A stretch of 64,000 bases of DNA, taken from NCBI GenBank assembly GCA_006738865.1, contig AP019701.1:4847974-4911973 (forward strand). Direction: 5' to 3'. A model generated the notes under the pieces. The model was not told the DNA's origin. It did not search any database and saw only the letters and a list, made by a program, of their open reading frames with translations. Of the stretch, positions 46,435 to 56,468 are shown piece by piece (within the stretch, counting starts at the first letter, position 1; every line of letters begins with the position of its first letter). The stretch comes from Allostella sp. ATCC 35155 (GTDB lineage: Bacteria > Pseudomonadota > Alphaproteobacteria > ATCC43930 > Allostellaceae). The position numbers were made by a program, and so were the translations under genes.

Positions 46435-47647
46435 TGATGTCGATATAGGCGTGGGTCAGATCGCAGGTCCAGACGGTCGCCGAGGCCTTGCCGACGCCGA
46501 CATCGACGTCGATCTCGATCTTGCGGCCGGCCATGTGAGCCGCCACCGGCGCCTCGTCATAGCCGTCGACGCGCTGGCCGTCACGCGCCACCGCGACGCC
46601 GCCCATGGCGATGGCCAGCCGGTCGCGGTCGGCCTTCTCGCCCGACTTGCCGACCGCCATGACGATGCGGCCCCAGTTGGCGTCGCCGGCGGCAATGGCG
46701 GTCTTGACCAGCGGTGAGTTGGCGATGGCGAGGCCGATGCGCCGGGCGGCCTTCGCCGTCGCGGCGCCACCGACCCGGATCTCGACCAGCTTCTCGGCAC
46801 CTTCCCCGTCCTTCACGACGAGATGGGCCATCTCCATCAGGACGCCGTCCAGCGCGCGCCGGAAGCCGGCGAGGCGGCGGTCACCCGCCGTCTCGATGGC
46901 GGGGTTCCCGGCCTTGCCGGTCGCGAACAGCAGCACCGTGTCGCTGGTCGAGGTGTCGCTGTCGACGGTGATGCAGTTGAAGCTGCGGTCCGACCCGCGG
47001 GACAGCAGGGCCTGCATGACATCGGCCGGCAGCGCCGCGTCGGTGAAGACGAAGCCCAGCATCGTCGCCATGTCGGGCGCGATCATGCCCGAGCCCTTGA
47101 TGATGCCGTTGATCGTGACCGTGGTGCCGCCGATGTCGGCGGTGGCCGTCACGCCCTTGGGATATGTGTCGGTGGTCATGATCGCCCGCGCCGCCTCGGC
47201 CCAGCGGTCGGGTTGCAGGTCGGCCGACAGCGTGTCGAGCACGGCCGTGATGCGCTCGGCCGGCAGCGGCTCGCCGATGACGCCGGTCGAGGCGACGAAC
47301 ACTTCGTCGGCCCGGCAGCCGAGGCGGCCGGCGACGCCCTCGGCCGTGATCTCGACCGCCTGCAGGCCGGCCGTGCCGGTGAAGGCGTTGGCGTTGCCGG
47401 CGTTGACGATCAATGCCCGCGCCGAGCCGCCGGGCAGCGACCGCCGGCACCAGTCGACCGGTGCCGACGCCGTCTTGGAGCGGGTGAACACGCCGGCCAC
47501 GGTGGTCCCCGCCGCGAGTTCCGCCAGCATGACGTCGACGCGGCCCGCATATCGCACCCCAGCGGCGATCGTGCCGAGGCGGACACCCGCGATCGGCGGC
47601 AGGTCGGGGAAGCGTTCGGGTGCGAGCGGGGACACCTTGTGGGCCAT
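46415..47647 (-). CDS. argJ: bifunctional glutamate N-acetyltransferase/amino-acid acetyltransferase ArgJ
   Basis: The 410-aa protein catalyses ornithine acetyltransfer and, in many bacteria, N-acetylglutamate synthesis in arginine production. The self-cleavage site is visible: T195 in MATMLGF, the nucleophile released at the new beta-chain N-terminus. Other family segments are [18 protein letters not shown] and the C-terminal [15 protein letters not shown]. It is downstream of a parvulin gene by 41 bases and overlaps the GNAT-Nudix gene. Confidence 0.95.
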   Translation of the reverse strand: MAHKVSPLAPERFPDLPPIAGVRLGTIAAGVRYAGRVDVMLAELAAGTTVAGVFTRSKTASAPVDWCRRSLPGGSARALIVNAGNANAFTGTAGLQAVEITAEGVAGRLGCRADEVFVASTGVIGEPLPAERITAVLDTLSADLQPDRWAEAARAIMTTDTYPKGVTATADIGGTTVTINGIIKGSGMIAPDMATMLGFVFTDAALPADVMQALLSRGSDRSFNCITVDSDTSTSDTVLLFATGKAGNPAIETAGDRRLAGFRRALDGVLMEMAHLVVKDGEGAEKLVEIRVGGAATAKAARRIGLAIANSPLVKTAIAAGDANWGRIVMAVGKSGEKADRDRLAIAMGGVAVARDGQRVDGYDEAPVAAHMAGRKIEIDVDVGVGKASATVWTCDLTHAYIDINGSYRS

Positions 47648-47688
47648 GTCTGCCTCTGGTTCTGCGGTTCGCTGGAGGGGGAGAAGGA

Positions 47689-48618
47689 TCAGCGTGCGGG
47701 GGTCAGGCCCTGCGGCGCGGCCGGAGCGAGCGCGGAGCCGTCGGCGTTGAAGACCTCGACCTTCGCCTCCTCGCGCAATGCCTTGACGTGGGCGTCGACC
47801 GCCTCGCGGGCCAGTTCCTCGCTCAGTTCCTCGCGCGCCGCCTCGAAGGTCGGCGCCGCCGTGGCGCGGCGATCCGTCACGCGGATGACGTGCCAGCCGA
47901 ACTGGCTCTTCACCGGCGCCTTGCTGGTCTCGCCCTTCTTCATCGCGAAGGCGGCACCCGAGAACTCGGGCACCATCTGCTCCTTCTGGAAGAAGCCGAG
48001 GTCCCCGCCATTCTCGCGGCCGGACGGATCGATCGACTTCTCGCGGGCGATGCGGGCGAAATCGCCGCCCTTCTCGAGGTCGGCGATGATGCGCTTGGCG
48101 TCATCCTCCTTCTCCAGGAGAATGTGGCTCGCCTTGACCTCCTCGCCGGCCGGCTGCTTCTTCACGAACTCCGAATAGCGCGCCCGCAGCTTGTCCTCGG
48201 TCACCGCCTTCTCGACCACGCGGGTGAGGTAGAGGCGCTCGATCACACGGTCCTCGAGGCGCGCCATCTGGGTCTTCACCTCCGGGTCGTTCTGCAGGTT
48301 CTGGCCGCGCCCCGCCTCGCTCAGCAGACGCGAGCTGACGACCTGGTCGACGACCAGCGGAAAGATCATCTCCAGCGGCATCTGCTGCACCTGGGCCGGC
48401 AGCTGGCGATGGGCGGCCATGACGTCGCTGCGCAGGATGGGCTTGCCGTTGACCCGGGCCACCACGGGGTCGGCTTCCGCCGCCTGGGCCGGTGCGGCCG
48501 TCCCCGGAGCAGTCTGGCCGGGAGCGGTCTGGCCGGCCGCGGTCTGGGCTCCGGCAGCCTGGGCGAACAGCAGGGGAGCCGCCAGGGCGGCAAGGGCGAG
48601 GTAGGCGGATCGGCTCAT
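47689..48618 (-). CDS. periplasmic parvulin-type peptidyl-prolyl isomerase
   Basis: The 309-aa protein has a signal peptide ([25 protein letters not shown]). A low-complexity Ala/Gln/Thr/Pro stretch ([18 protein letters not shown]), a SurA-like N-domain and one parvulin domain follow ([50 protein letters not shown]). It would help fold envelope proteins. ATG at 48618 follows GGAAAG. It is divergent from secA, which suits a protein-export neighbourhood. Confidence 0.9.
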   Translation of the reverse strand: MSRSAYLALAALAAPLLFAQAAGAQTAAGQTAPGQTAPGTAAPAQAAEADPVVARVNGKPILRSDVMAAHRQLPAQVQQMPLEMIFPLVVDQVVSSRLLSEAGRGQNLQNDPEVKTQMARLEDRVIERLYLTRVVEKAVTEDKLRARYSEFVKKQPAGEEVKASHILLEKEDDAKRIIADLEKGGDFARIAREKSIDPSGRENGGDLGFFQKEQMVPEFSGAAFAMKKGETSKAPVKSQFGWHVIRVTDRRATAAPTFEAAREELSEELAREAVDAHVKALREEAKVEVFNADGSALAPAAPQGLTPAR

Positions 48619-48729
48619 CGGGGGGCTTTCCTTTCGCCGGCCGCCATGGGCCGGCAGGGTTCGGCGGCGGAACATACACGAAGGCGGTTACGCACGGAAT
48701 GTGGCGAGAAATGGGGCCGGGAGGTCGCG

Positions 48730-48758
48730 TTGACAGGGGTGGAGCTTACTCCTATGTC
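48730..48758 (+). promoter_or_regulatory. probable secA promoter
   Basis: A perfect -35 TTGACA (48730-48735) and TATGTC (48753-48758) are 17 bases apart. This is the best sigma70 match seen in the window and gives a leader of about 50 bases to the secA ATG. The divergent gap 48619-48815 holds no ORF. Confidence 0.6.
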
Positions 48759-48815
48759 TTGGGAGGTCGTGCCCGTGCGGCCCCGCCATCCCATCCCGTC
48801 CCCATCGAGGTTCTG

Positions 48816-51536
48816 ATGATCGGCGCTCTCGCCCGCCGCTTCTTTGGCTCAGCCAACGACCGCTACATCAAGGGCCTTGCCAGCGTCGTCCGGGACGTGA
48901 ACGCGCTCGAGCCGGCCCTGCAGGCACTGTCGGACGAGGAACTCCGCGCCCGCACCCCGGCGCTGCGCGAGCGTCTCGAAAAGGGGGCCGCCCTCGACGA
49001 GATCCTGCCCGACGCCTTCGCCACCGTCCGCGAAGCGGCCAAGCGTGTCCTCGGGCAGCGCCATTTCGACGTCCAGCTGATGGGCGGCACGGTGCTGCAC
49101 CGCGGCATGGTGGCGGAGATGAAGACCGGCGAAGGCAAGACGCTGGTCGGCACGCTGCCGGTCTATCTCAACGCCCTGAGCGGCAAGGGCGTGCACGTCG
49201 TCACGGTGAACGACTACCTGGCCCAGCGCGATTCCGAGTGGATGGGCGCCATCTACCGCTTCCTCGGGCTGGAGGTCGGATGCATCGTCCACGGCCTCGA
49301 CGACGCCGAGCGCCGGGTCGCCTATGCCGCCGACGTCACCTACGGCACGAACAACGAATTCGGCTTCGACTATCTCCGCGACAATATGAAGTACCGGCTG
49401 GAGGACATGGTCCAGCGGCCCTTCAACTACGCGATCGTGGACGAGGTCGACAGCATCCTGATCGACGAGGCGCGCACGCCCCTCATCATCTCGGGCCCGG
49501 CCGAGGATTCCTCCGAACTCTATGCGCGCGCCGACGCGCTGATGTCCCGGCTGGATCCTGCCGACTACGAGAAGGACGAGAAGCAGCGCACGGTGACGCT
49601 GACCGAGGCCGGCCTGGAGAAGATCGAGCAGCTGCTGATCGAGGCGGGGCTCCTCAAGGAGGGCGGGCTCTACGACGTCCACAACGTCTCGCTGGTCCAC
49701 CACGTCAACCAGGCGCTGCGCGCCCACAAGCTGTTCGCCCGCGATACCGACTACATCGTCAAGGACGACAAGGTCATCATCATCGACGAGTTCACCGGCC
49801 GCATGATGGAAGGCCGGCGGTACTCGGAGGGGCTGCACCAGGCGCTGGAGGCGAAGGAGCACGTCACCATCCAGGTCGAGAACCAGACGCTGGCCTCGAT
49901 CACCTTCCAGAACTATTTCCGCCTCTATCCGAAGCTGGCCGGCATGACCGGCACGGCGATGACCGAGGCCCAGGAGCTGTCGGACATCTACCGTCTCGAC
50001 GTCGTCGAGATGCCGACCAACGTGCCCTGCATCCGCAAGGACAATGACGACGAGGTCTACCGTTCCGCGCGCGAGAAGGTCAACGCGATCGTTGACCAGA
50101 TCGAGGAGTGCCGGAAGAAGCAGCAGCCGGTCCTGGTGGGCACCGTCAGCATCGAGAAGTCGGAGCAGCTGGCCGAGATCCTGCAGCAGCGCGGCATCCC
50201 GCATCAGGTGCTGAACGCCCGCCACCACGAGCAGGAGGCCTACATCATCGCCCAGGCCGGGCGGCCGGGCGCGGTGACCATCGCGACCAACATGGCCGGC
50301 CGCGGCACCGACATCCAGCTCGGCGGCAACGTCGACCTGCGGCTGCGCCGCGAACTGGCCGACGTGTCCGATCCGGACGAGCGGGCCCATCGCGAGGCGC
50401 TGATCCGCGGCGAGATGGCCGAAGCCAAGAAGGCGGCGCTCGCCGCCGGCGGCCTCTACGTCATCGGCAGCGAGCGGCACGAGAGCCGGCGCATCGACAA
50501 CCAGCTGCGCGGCCGGTCGGGTCGCCAGGGCGACCCCGGCGGCTCGAAGTTCTTCGTTTCGCTGGAAGACGACCTGATGCGCATCTTCGGGTCGGAGCGC
50601 ATGGACACCATGCTGCGCCGCCTCGGGATCAAGGAGGGCGAGGCGATCGTCCATTCCTGGATCAACAAGGCGCTGGAGAAGGCGCAGCAGAAGGTCGAGG
50701 CGCGGAACTACGAGGTCCGCAAGCAGCTGCTGCGGTACGACGACGTGATGAACGACCAGCGCAAGGTCGTCTACGAGCAGCGTCGCGAGATCATGCAGGC
50801 CGAGGATGTCGAGGCGATGATCGCCGACATGCGGGCCGAGGTGATCGAAGCGCAGGTGACCCGCTGCATCCCGCCCAACGCCTATGCCGAGCAGTGGGAC
50901 GCGGCCGGCCTGCACGAAGCCTGCCTGCGCCTCTTCGGGCTCGACCTGCCGGTCGCCGACTGGGTGCGCGAGGAAGGCATCGCCGACGTCGAGATCCGGG
51001 AGCGGATCACCCGTGCGCTCGACGAGAAGATGGCGGGCAAGACCGAGGCCTACGGGCCGGACCTGATGCGGATGGCCGAGCGCAGCATCCTGCTCCAGGT
51101 CCTCGATCAGGTGTGGAAGGACCACCTGCTCTCGCTCGACCATCTGCGCCAGGGCATCAGCCTCAGGGCCTATGCCCAGCGCGACCCGCTCAACGAGTAC
51201 AAGCGGGAAGCCTTCGAACTCTTCGAGGAGATGCTTGTCCATCTGCGCGAGGCGGTGATCCAGCTGCTCAGCCACATCGAAGTGCGCATGCAGGAACCCG
51301 AGCCGGAGCTGCCGCCGTTCCCGGCCGGGATGCAGGAGACCCGCTTCGACCCGGCCCTGGCCGAGATTGGTGCCGAGGGCGGCGCGGACCCGCGCGCCCT
51401 GTCGCGCCACACCGCCGTCGCCGCGGTGGCCAGCATCGACCCGGCCGACCCCACCACCTGGGGCAAGGTGAACCGCAATGCCGCATGTCCCTGCGGCAGC
51501 GGCAAGAAGTACAAGCACTGTCACGGCCGGCTCTGA
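48816..51536 (+). CDS. secA: preprotein translocase ATPase SecA
   Basis: The 906-aa motor drives proteins through SecYEG. It has Walker A MKTGEGKT (residues ~102-109), [32 protein letters not shown], the second nucleotide-binding-domain motifs [15 protein letters not shown] and [19 protein letters not shown], and the C-terminal zinc tail [16 protein letters not shown] (C891, C893, C902, H903), which binds SecB and lipids. GAGG precedes the ATG at 48816; an upstream open frame is not conserved. Full length and intact. Confidence 0.98.
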   Translation: MIGALARRFFGSANDRYIKGLASVVRDVNALEPALQALSDEELRARTPALRERLEKGAALDEILPDAFATVREAAKRVLGQRHFDVQLMGGTVLHRGMVAEMKTGEGKTLVGTLPVYLNALSGKGVHVVTVNDYLAQRDSEWMGAIYRFLGLEVGCIVHGLDDAERRVAYAADVTYGTNNEFGFDYLRDNMKYRLEDMVQRPFNYAIVDEVDSILIDEARTPLIISGPAEDSSELYARADALMSRLDPADYEKDEKQRTVTLTEAGLEKIEQLLIEAGLLKEGGLYDVHNVSLVHHVNQALRAHKLFARDTDYIVKDDKVIIIDEFTGRMMEGRRYSEGLHQALEAKEHVTIQVENQTLASITFQNYFRLYPKLAGMTGTAMTEAQELSDIYRLDVVEMPTNVPCIRKDNDDEVYRSAREKVNAIVDQIEECRKKQQPVLVGTVSIEKSEQLAEILQQRGIPHQVLNARHHEQEAYIIAQAGRPGAVTIATNMAGRGTDIQLGGNVDLRLRRELADVSDPDERAHREALIRGEMAEAKKAALAAGGLYVIGSERHESRRIDNQLRGRSGRQGDPGGSKFFVSLEDDLMRIFGSERMDTMLRRLGIKEGEAIVHSWINKALEKAQQKVEARNYEVRKQLLRYDDVMNDQRKVVYEQRREIMQAEDVEAMIADMRAEVIEAQVTRCIPPNAYAEQWDAAGLHEACLRLFGLDLPVADWVREEGIADVEIRERITRALDEKMAGKTEAYGPDLMRMAERSILLQVLDQVWKDHLLSLDHLRQGISLRAYAQRDPLNEYKREAFELFEEMLVHLREAVIQLLSHIEVRMQEPEPELPPFPAGMQETRFDPALAEIGAEGGADPRALSRHTAVAAVASIDPADPTTWGKVNRNAACPCGSGKKYKHCHGRL

Positions 51537-51621
51537 CCGGCAGCGACGCGGCAAGAGTTCGGCCCGGGCGCGGCAGGACGCTCCGCCCGGGGCCGACCCA
51601 CCACCCGGAGGAGACGTTCCC

Positions 51622-52707
51622 TTGATCATCGCCCATGCGCCGCTGGTGCGGCTGGTGGCCGACATTTTCGCGGCCGCCGGCTGCGATGCGGCCGAAGCCG
51701 GACGAATCGCCACCATGCTGGCCGGCGCCAACTTGGCCGGACACGACAGCCACGGCGTCATCCGGGTTCCGCGCTACGTCGAGACGATGCAGGCGGGCCG
51801 CGTCCATGCCGGCCGGTCGCTGACGACGGTGATCGATGGCGGCGCCTTCGCCCTGGTCGACGGCAATTACGGCTTCGGCCAGACGGTGGGGCCGCTCGCC
51901 GTCGAACTCGGCATCGCCCGCGCCAGGGCCCACGGCATCGCCATCGTCGGCCTGCGGCATGCCGGCCATCTCGGCCGGATCGGCGACTATCCCGAAATGG
52001 CGGCAGCCGAAGGCCAAGTTTCCCTGCACTTCGTCAACGTCGCGGGCAGCGAGCTCGTGGCGCCCTTCGGCGGCGTCGACCGCCGCTTCTCGACCGCACC
52101 CATCGCGATCGGGCTGCCGGTCGCGGGCGGCGAGCCAGTCATCCTCGATTTCGCCACCTCCCTGGTCGCCGAAGGCAAGGCGCTGGTCGCCCAGTCCGGC
52201 GGCAAGCCGCTGCCCGAGGGCGCGCTGATCGAGCCGGACGGTCGCCTCTCCAGCGATCCCGCCACCCTCTACGGCGAGGTGCCGCCGGGTGCCGTGCCGG
52301 ATCCGCGCAAGGGCCCCGGGGCGCTGCGCGCCTTCGGCGAGCACAAGGGCTCGGGCCTGGCGTTGATGTGCGAGCTGCTCGGCGGCGCCTTCACCGGCTC
52401 CGGCTGCTCCGGCCCCGGGCCGCGCCAGATCGCGAACGGCATGCTGTCGATCTACATGGCCGTCGACCGCTTCCATTCCGACGACGGCTTCGCCCGCGAG
52501 CTGGCGCAGTATGTCGACTATGTGAAGGCGTCCCGGCCGGCCGTGCCGGGCGGCGAGGTGCTGGTGCCGGGCGAACCGGAGCGCCGGACCCGCGCCAAGC
52601 GGCTGGCCGAGGGCATCCCGTTGGCCGACCGTGCCTGGAACGACATCCTCGCCACCGCGCGGCGGCTCGGCCTGCCGGAAGAGCGGCTGCGGGCCATCGC
52701 CAACTGA
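51622..52707 (+). CDS. malate/L-lactate dehydrogenase-family protein (ComC/YlbC type)
   Basis: The 361-aa protein is of the Ldh2/YlbC family of NAD(P)-dependent 2-ketoacid reductases. It shows HDSHGVIRVPRYVE, GYGFGQ-like NYGFGQTVGPLAVE, AHGIAIVGLRHAGHLGRIGDY, APIAIGLP and EHKGSGLALMCELLGGAFTG. Start is TTG at 51622 with GGAGGAG 8 bases upstream, a better-placed site than any ATG. Members act on malate, ureidoglycolate, sulfolactate or N-substituted amino acids; this one is unassigned. It follows secA by 85 bases without visible promoter or terminator. Confidence 0.85.
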   Translation: MIIAHAPLVRLVADIFAAAGCDAAEAGRIATMLAGANLAGHDSHGVIRVPRYVETMQAGRVHAGRSLTTVIDGGAFALVDGNYGFGQTVGPLAVELGIARARAHGIAIVGLRHAGHLGRIGDYPEMAAAEGQVSLHFVNVAGSELVAPFGGVDRRFSTAPIAIGLPVAGGEPVILDFATSLVAEGKALVAQSGGKPLPEGALIEPDGRLSSDPATLYGEVPPGAVPDPRKGPGALRAFGEHKGSGLALMCELLGGAFTGSGCSGPGPRQIANGMLSIYMAVDRFHSDDGFARELAQYVDYVKASRPAVPGGEVLVPGEPERRTRAKRLAEGIPLADRAWNDILATARRLGLPEERLRAIAN

Positions 52708-52724
52708 GGCCGGGGCGCCAGACG

Positions 52725-52765
52725 GGCTCAGGCCCTCAGCGGCTCAGGCCCTCAGCAGCTCAGGG
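52725..52765. repeat. 16-bp tandem repeat at the 3' end of the antiporter gene
   Basis: GGCTCAGGCCCTCAGC occurs twice head to tail (52725-52740, 52741-52756). A partial third copy (AGCTCAGGG) carries the antiporter stop codon, so the stop context is duplicated. It lies between convergent genes and looks like slippage. Confidence 0.7.
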
Positions 52766-54499
52766 TCTGGACCGGCCCGACCACGCGTCGCGGAGTACCG
52801 CCACCCGCTCCGCGACCGCATCCTCGCGCATTCCCGTCCCCGCCATGACCCGGCCGGCGAGCTGCAGGCTGGGCTCCAGCGCCTCGGGGATCACCTCCGT
52901 CGCGCCAAGCTCGGCGAGGTGGCGGGCATGCGCGGCGTCGCGGGCGCGGGCATAGATCGGCAGGTCGGGCCAGCGCCGGCGCGCCACCTGCACGGCGCGC
53001 TCGGCGGCGCGGCCATCGTCGAGCGTGACGACCAGCGCCTGGCAGGTGTCGGCGCCGGCATGGCGCAGCACCTCGCCACGCCCGGCATCGCCGAACTGGA
53101 CCGGCTGCCCTTCCCGCCGTGCCGCCTCGGAGATGGCGGGATCGAGGTCGATCGCGACATAGGGGATCCGCTCAGCCTCGAGCGCACTCGCCAGCGTGCG
53201 GCCGACCCGGCCGAAGCCGGCGATGATCACATGCCCCTCGACCGGCGGATCCACGTCGTCGCCTGCCTCCTGGCTCTTCGCCAGGCGCCCCGCGAGACGC
53301 CTCGCCAGGCGTCTCGCGCCGATCGCGACCACCGGCGTCGCCAGCAGCGACAGCCCGACAACGAGCAGGATGCCCTGGGCCGCAGCGCCATCGAGTATGC
53401 GCGCGTCGGCGGCCAGCCCGACCGCCACCAGGGCGAACTCGCCGGCCTGGCCGAGCAGTAGCCCCGCCTCGATCGCGACCGCCCAGGTCTGGCCGAACGC
53501 CCGGACCAGGATCGCGATCAGCACGGCCTTGACCGCGAACAGCGCGACCACGGCGAGGAGGATCGGAACCGGATGCAGGAGCAGCGCGCGGCCGTCGATC
53601 CCCATTCCGACGCCGATGAAGAAGAGGCCGAGGAACAGGCCCTTGAAGGGCTCGATATCGACCTCGACCTCGTGCCGGAACTCGCTCTCGGCGATGAGCA
53701 GGCCGGCGAGGAAAGCGCCGAGGGCCATCGAGAGCCCGATTGCGGCGGTCGCCATCGCGGTGCCGAGCGCCACCAGCAGCACGACGGCCATGAACAGCTC
53801 CGGGCTGCGGGCGCGGGCCGCCTGCCGCAGCGCCGGACGCAGCGCGAAACGGCCGATGAGGCCGATCGCGGCCACCATCAGCACCGCCTCGGCGAGCGCG
53901 CGGAGCACGGCCATGCCGGATGCCGGTGACCCCTCGCCGCCCAGCACCGAGATCAGCACCAGGATCGGCACGACCGCCAGGTCCTGGAACAGCAGGATCG
54001 CGAAGACCGACCGGCCGAGGACGCCGGTCGCCGCCCGCCGCTCGGCCAGCAGGGGCATAACGATGGCGGTCGAGGAGAGGGCGAGCGCGAGCCCGAGCAC
54101 GGCGGCGGCTGCCGGCGGCTGGCCCGCGCCCCATGCGCCGAGGCCGAGGGCCGCCGCGCACAGCACGACCGCCAGGGTGCCCATCCCGAAGACGGCCGTC
54201 CGCATCGCGAAAAGCCGCCGCGGGGAAAGCTCGAGTCCGATCGTGAAGAGCAGGAACACGATGCCCAGCTCGGCGATCGATCGCACCCCTTCGAGATCGG
54301 CGATGACGATGTTGCCGAGCCACGGCACCTCGCCGACGAGGCCGCCCGCCCCGTGCGGCCCGATCGCGACGCCGACCAGCAGGAAGCCGAGGACGGGGCT
54401 GATGCGCAGGCGGTGGAAGATCGGCACGACGATGCCGGCCGCGGCGAGGAAGACGAGAACCTCGCGCAGGTAGGGAATGCCGTGGGCGGCCTCGCTCAC
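52760..54499 (-). CDS. Kef-type monovalent cation:proton antiporter with TrkA-N domain
   Basis: The 579-aa CPA2-family membrane protein has about 12 hydrophobic segments (residues ~12-405) followed by a cytoplasmic NAD-binding TrkA-N/RCK domain (GHVIIAGFGRVGRTLA from about residue 422). It resembles KefB/KefC potassium-efflux systems, which are gated by glutathione adducts. The soluble activator KefF/KefG is not adjacent. Start is GTG at 54499, 13 bases after the accA stop, with no good Shine-Dalgarno, so translation may be coupled to accA. Confidence 0.88.
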   Translation of the reverse strand: MSEAAHGIPYLREVLVFLAAAGIVVPIFHRLRISPVLGFLLVGVAIGPHGAGGLVGEVPWLGNIVIADLEGVRSIAELGIVFLLFTIGLELSPRRLFAMRTAVFGMGTLAVVLCAAALGLGAWGAGQPPAAAAVLGLALALSSTAIVMPLLAERRAATGVLGRSVFAILLFQDLAVVPILVLISVLGGEGSPASGMAVLRALAEAVLMVAAIGLIGRFALRPALRQAARARSPELFMAVVLLVALGTAMATAAIGLSMALGAFLAGLLIAESEFRHEVEVDIEPFKGLFLGLFFIGVGMGIDGRALLLHPVPILLAVVALFAVKAVLIAILVRAFGQTWAVAIEAGLLLGQAGEFALVAVGLAADARILDGAAAQGILLVVGLSLLATPVVAIGARRLARRLAGRLAKSQEAGDDVDPPVEGHVIIAGFGRVGRTLASALEAERIPYVAIDLDPAISEAARREGQPVQFGDAGRGEVLRHAGADTCQALVVTLDDGRAAERAVQVARRRWPDLPIYARARDAAHARHLAELGATEVIPEALEPSLQLAGRVMAGTGMREDAVAERVAVLRDAWSGRSRP

Positions 54500-54512
54500 G
54501 GCCGGCCCCGGA

Positions 54513-55466
54513 TCATGCTCCGTTCTGGCCGATCGCCAGGAATTTCTCGCGCCGCTGCAGGCGCAGGGTCGCACCGTCCATGCCCGCGAGCGAGGAGAAG
54601 GCGGACGCGATCGCATCGCCGACGGTCGCCACGGTGGCCGCATGGTCGCGGTGCGCTCCGCCCAGCGGCTCGGGAATGATGGTGTCCGCGACACCCAGCC
54701 GCAGCAGATCCTGGGCCGTCAGCTTCAGCGCCTCGGCCGCCTGCTGCGCATGCTCGCCGCTGCGCCAGAGAATGGAGGCGCAGCCTTCGGGCGAGATCAC
54801 CGAATAGACCGCATGCTCCAGCATCAGCACGCGGTTGGCGGTGGCGAGCGCAATGGCGCCGCCCGACCCGCCCTCGCCGATGATGACCGAGACGAAGGGG
54901 ACGCCGACCGCGAGGCCAGCCTCGATCGCGCGCGCGATCGCCTCCGCCTGGCCGCGCTCTTCCGCCCCGATGCCGGGATAGGCGCCGGCGGTGTCGACCA
55001 TCGTCAGGATCGGCAGGCCGAAACGATCCGCCAGTTCCATCAGCCGGCGCGCCTTGCGGTACCCCTCCGGCTTGGCCATGCCGAAATTGTGCCGCACCCG
55101 GCTTTCCGTATCCGCGCCCTTCTCCTGGCCGAGAACCATCACCGGCGTGTCGCGGAACCGGCCGAGGCCACCGATGATGGCCCGGTCCTCCGCAAAGGTG
55201 CGGTCGCCAGCGAGCGGCGTGAAGTCGGTGATGAGGCCGGCCAGATAGTCCGTGAGGTGCGGCCGATCGGGATGGCGCGCCACCAGCACCTTCTGCCATG
55301 GCGTCAGCTTGGCGTAGGTCTGCCGCAACAGCCGCTCGGCCTTGGCCTGCAGCTTGGAGACCTCGTCGGCGATGTTGATGTCGGCGGCACCGGGCAGGTG
55401 CCGGAGCTCTTCGATCTTGCTTTCCAGCTCGGCGATCGGCTGCTCGAAATCGAGGAAACTGCGCAT
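54513..55466 (-). CDS. accA: acetyl-CoA carboxylase carboxyltransferase subunit alpha
   Basis: The 317-aa subunit transfers the carboxyl group from biotin to acetyl-CoA, giving malonyl-CoA for fatty-acid synthesis. It starts [22 protein letters not shown] and has [43 protein letters not shown] and [12 protein letters not shown]. Its partner AccD is encoded elsewhere. It follows xerD by 46 bases, an order common in related alphaproteobacteria. Confidence 0.97.
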   Translation of the reverse strand: MRSFLDFEQPIAELESKIEELRHLPGAADINIADEVSKLQAKAERLLRQTYAKLTPWQKVLVARHPDRPHLTDYLAGLITDFTPLAGDRTFAEDRAIIGGLGRFRDTPVMVLGQEKGADTESRVRHNFGMAKPEGYRKARRLMELADRFGLPILTMVDTAGAYPGIGAEERGQAEAIARAIEAGLAVGVPFVSVIIGEGGSGGAIALATANRVLMLEHAVYSVISPEGCASILWRSGEHAQQAAEALKLTAQDLLRLGVADTIIPEPLGGAHRDHAATVATVGDAIASAFSSLAGMDGATLRLQRREKFLAIGQNGA

Positions 55467-55512
55467 GGGCGCCTAGTAGCACAGGCCGGAGGAGCGGGGA
55501 ACCGAGCGCCCT

Positions 55513-56463
55513 TCAGCCTTCGTCGCGACGTCCGCGGCCGCGCGCCAGCGGATGGTGCGAACGGACCAGGCGATGAAGGCGCTCGTCGGCGACATGGGTG
55601 TAGATCTGGGTGGTCGCGATATCGGCGTGGCCCAGCATCCGCTGCACGCTGCGCAGGTCGGCGCCGCCCTCGACGAGGTGCGTCGCGAACGCGTGCCGCA
55701 GGACGTGCGGCGAGAGTCGCCCGGGATCGAGGCCGGCCGCCAGCGCCAGATCCTTCAGCATCTGTCCGACTCGCCGGCGGGTCAGGCGTGCGCCGGCCCC
55801 GCGCGAGGGAAAGAGCCAGCGTTCGGCTGCCGCCCGGGCCGACCCCTTGGGCAGGAACGAGGGCCGGACCGCCATGTAGGCCGCCACCGCGGCCACCGCC
55901 GAGGCGGCGAGCGGAACCACCCGCTCGCGGTCGCCCTTGCCACGCACGAGGAGAGTCGTGGAACCCCGCGCGGCCGCGTTGACGGGCAGGTCCACCAGCT
56001 CGGACACGCGCAGGCCGCCGGCATAGAGAAGCTCGATGATGGCGACGAGCCGCGGCCCGTCCGGCGCCGGGCGCGTCGCAGCGGCGGCGAGCAGCGCCTC
56101 GCACTCGTCGACGGCGACGATCTTGGGCAGCGGCCGGCCGAGGCGCGGGGAATCGAGGCGGCTGGTCGGATCGTCGGCGCGCACGCCTTCGGCATAGAGG
56201 AAGCGGTGGAACTGGCGGATCGCCGACAGGCGCCGCGCCTGGGTCCGCGCGGCCATGCCGGCGTCATCGAGATGGGAGAGATAGGCGCGCAGCCCCTCCT
56301 CGCTGGCCGCAGCCAGCGGCTCGCCCCGTGGCTTCAGAAAGCCGGCGAGATCGAGCAGATCCCGGCGGTAGGCGTCCTGGGTGTTGCGTGCTGCCCCGCG
56401 CTCGGCCGCCAGCATCTCGAGAAACGCTTCGAGATGCCGATCGGCGATTGCGGCGGACGCCAT
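55513..56463 (-). CDS. xerD: tyrosine recombinase XerD
   Basis: The 316-aa site-specific recombinase acts with XerC at dif to resolve chromosome dimers. The catalytic set R152 (GLRVSEL), K176, H253, R256 (HVLRHAFATHL), H279 (LGHAD) and Y288 (TTQIYTHV) is complete, and a SAM-like N-terminal core-binding domain is present. Length and the accA neighbour favour the housekeeping XerD over an integrase. ATG at 56463 starts 5 bases after the stop of the upstream exported protein gene. Confidence 0.93.
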   Translation of the reverse strand: MASAAIADRHLEAFLEMLAAERGAARNTQDAYRRDLLDLAGFLKPRGEPLAAASEEGLRAYLSHLDDAGMAARTQARRLSAIRQFHRFLYAEGVRADDPTSRLDSPRLGRPLPKIVAVDECEALLAAAATRPAPDGPRLVAIIELLYAGGLRVSELVDLPVNAAARGSTTLLVRGKGDRERVVPLAASAVAAVAAYMAVRPSFLPKGSARAAAERWLFPSRGAGARLTRRRVGQMLKDLALAAGLDPGRLSPHVLRHAFATHLVEGGADLRSVQRMLGHADIATTQIYTHVADERLHRLVRSHHPLARGRGRRDEG

Positions 56464-56468
56464 CGCGT

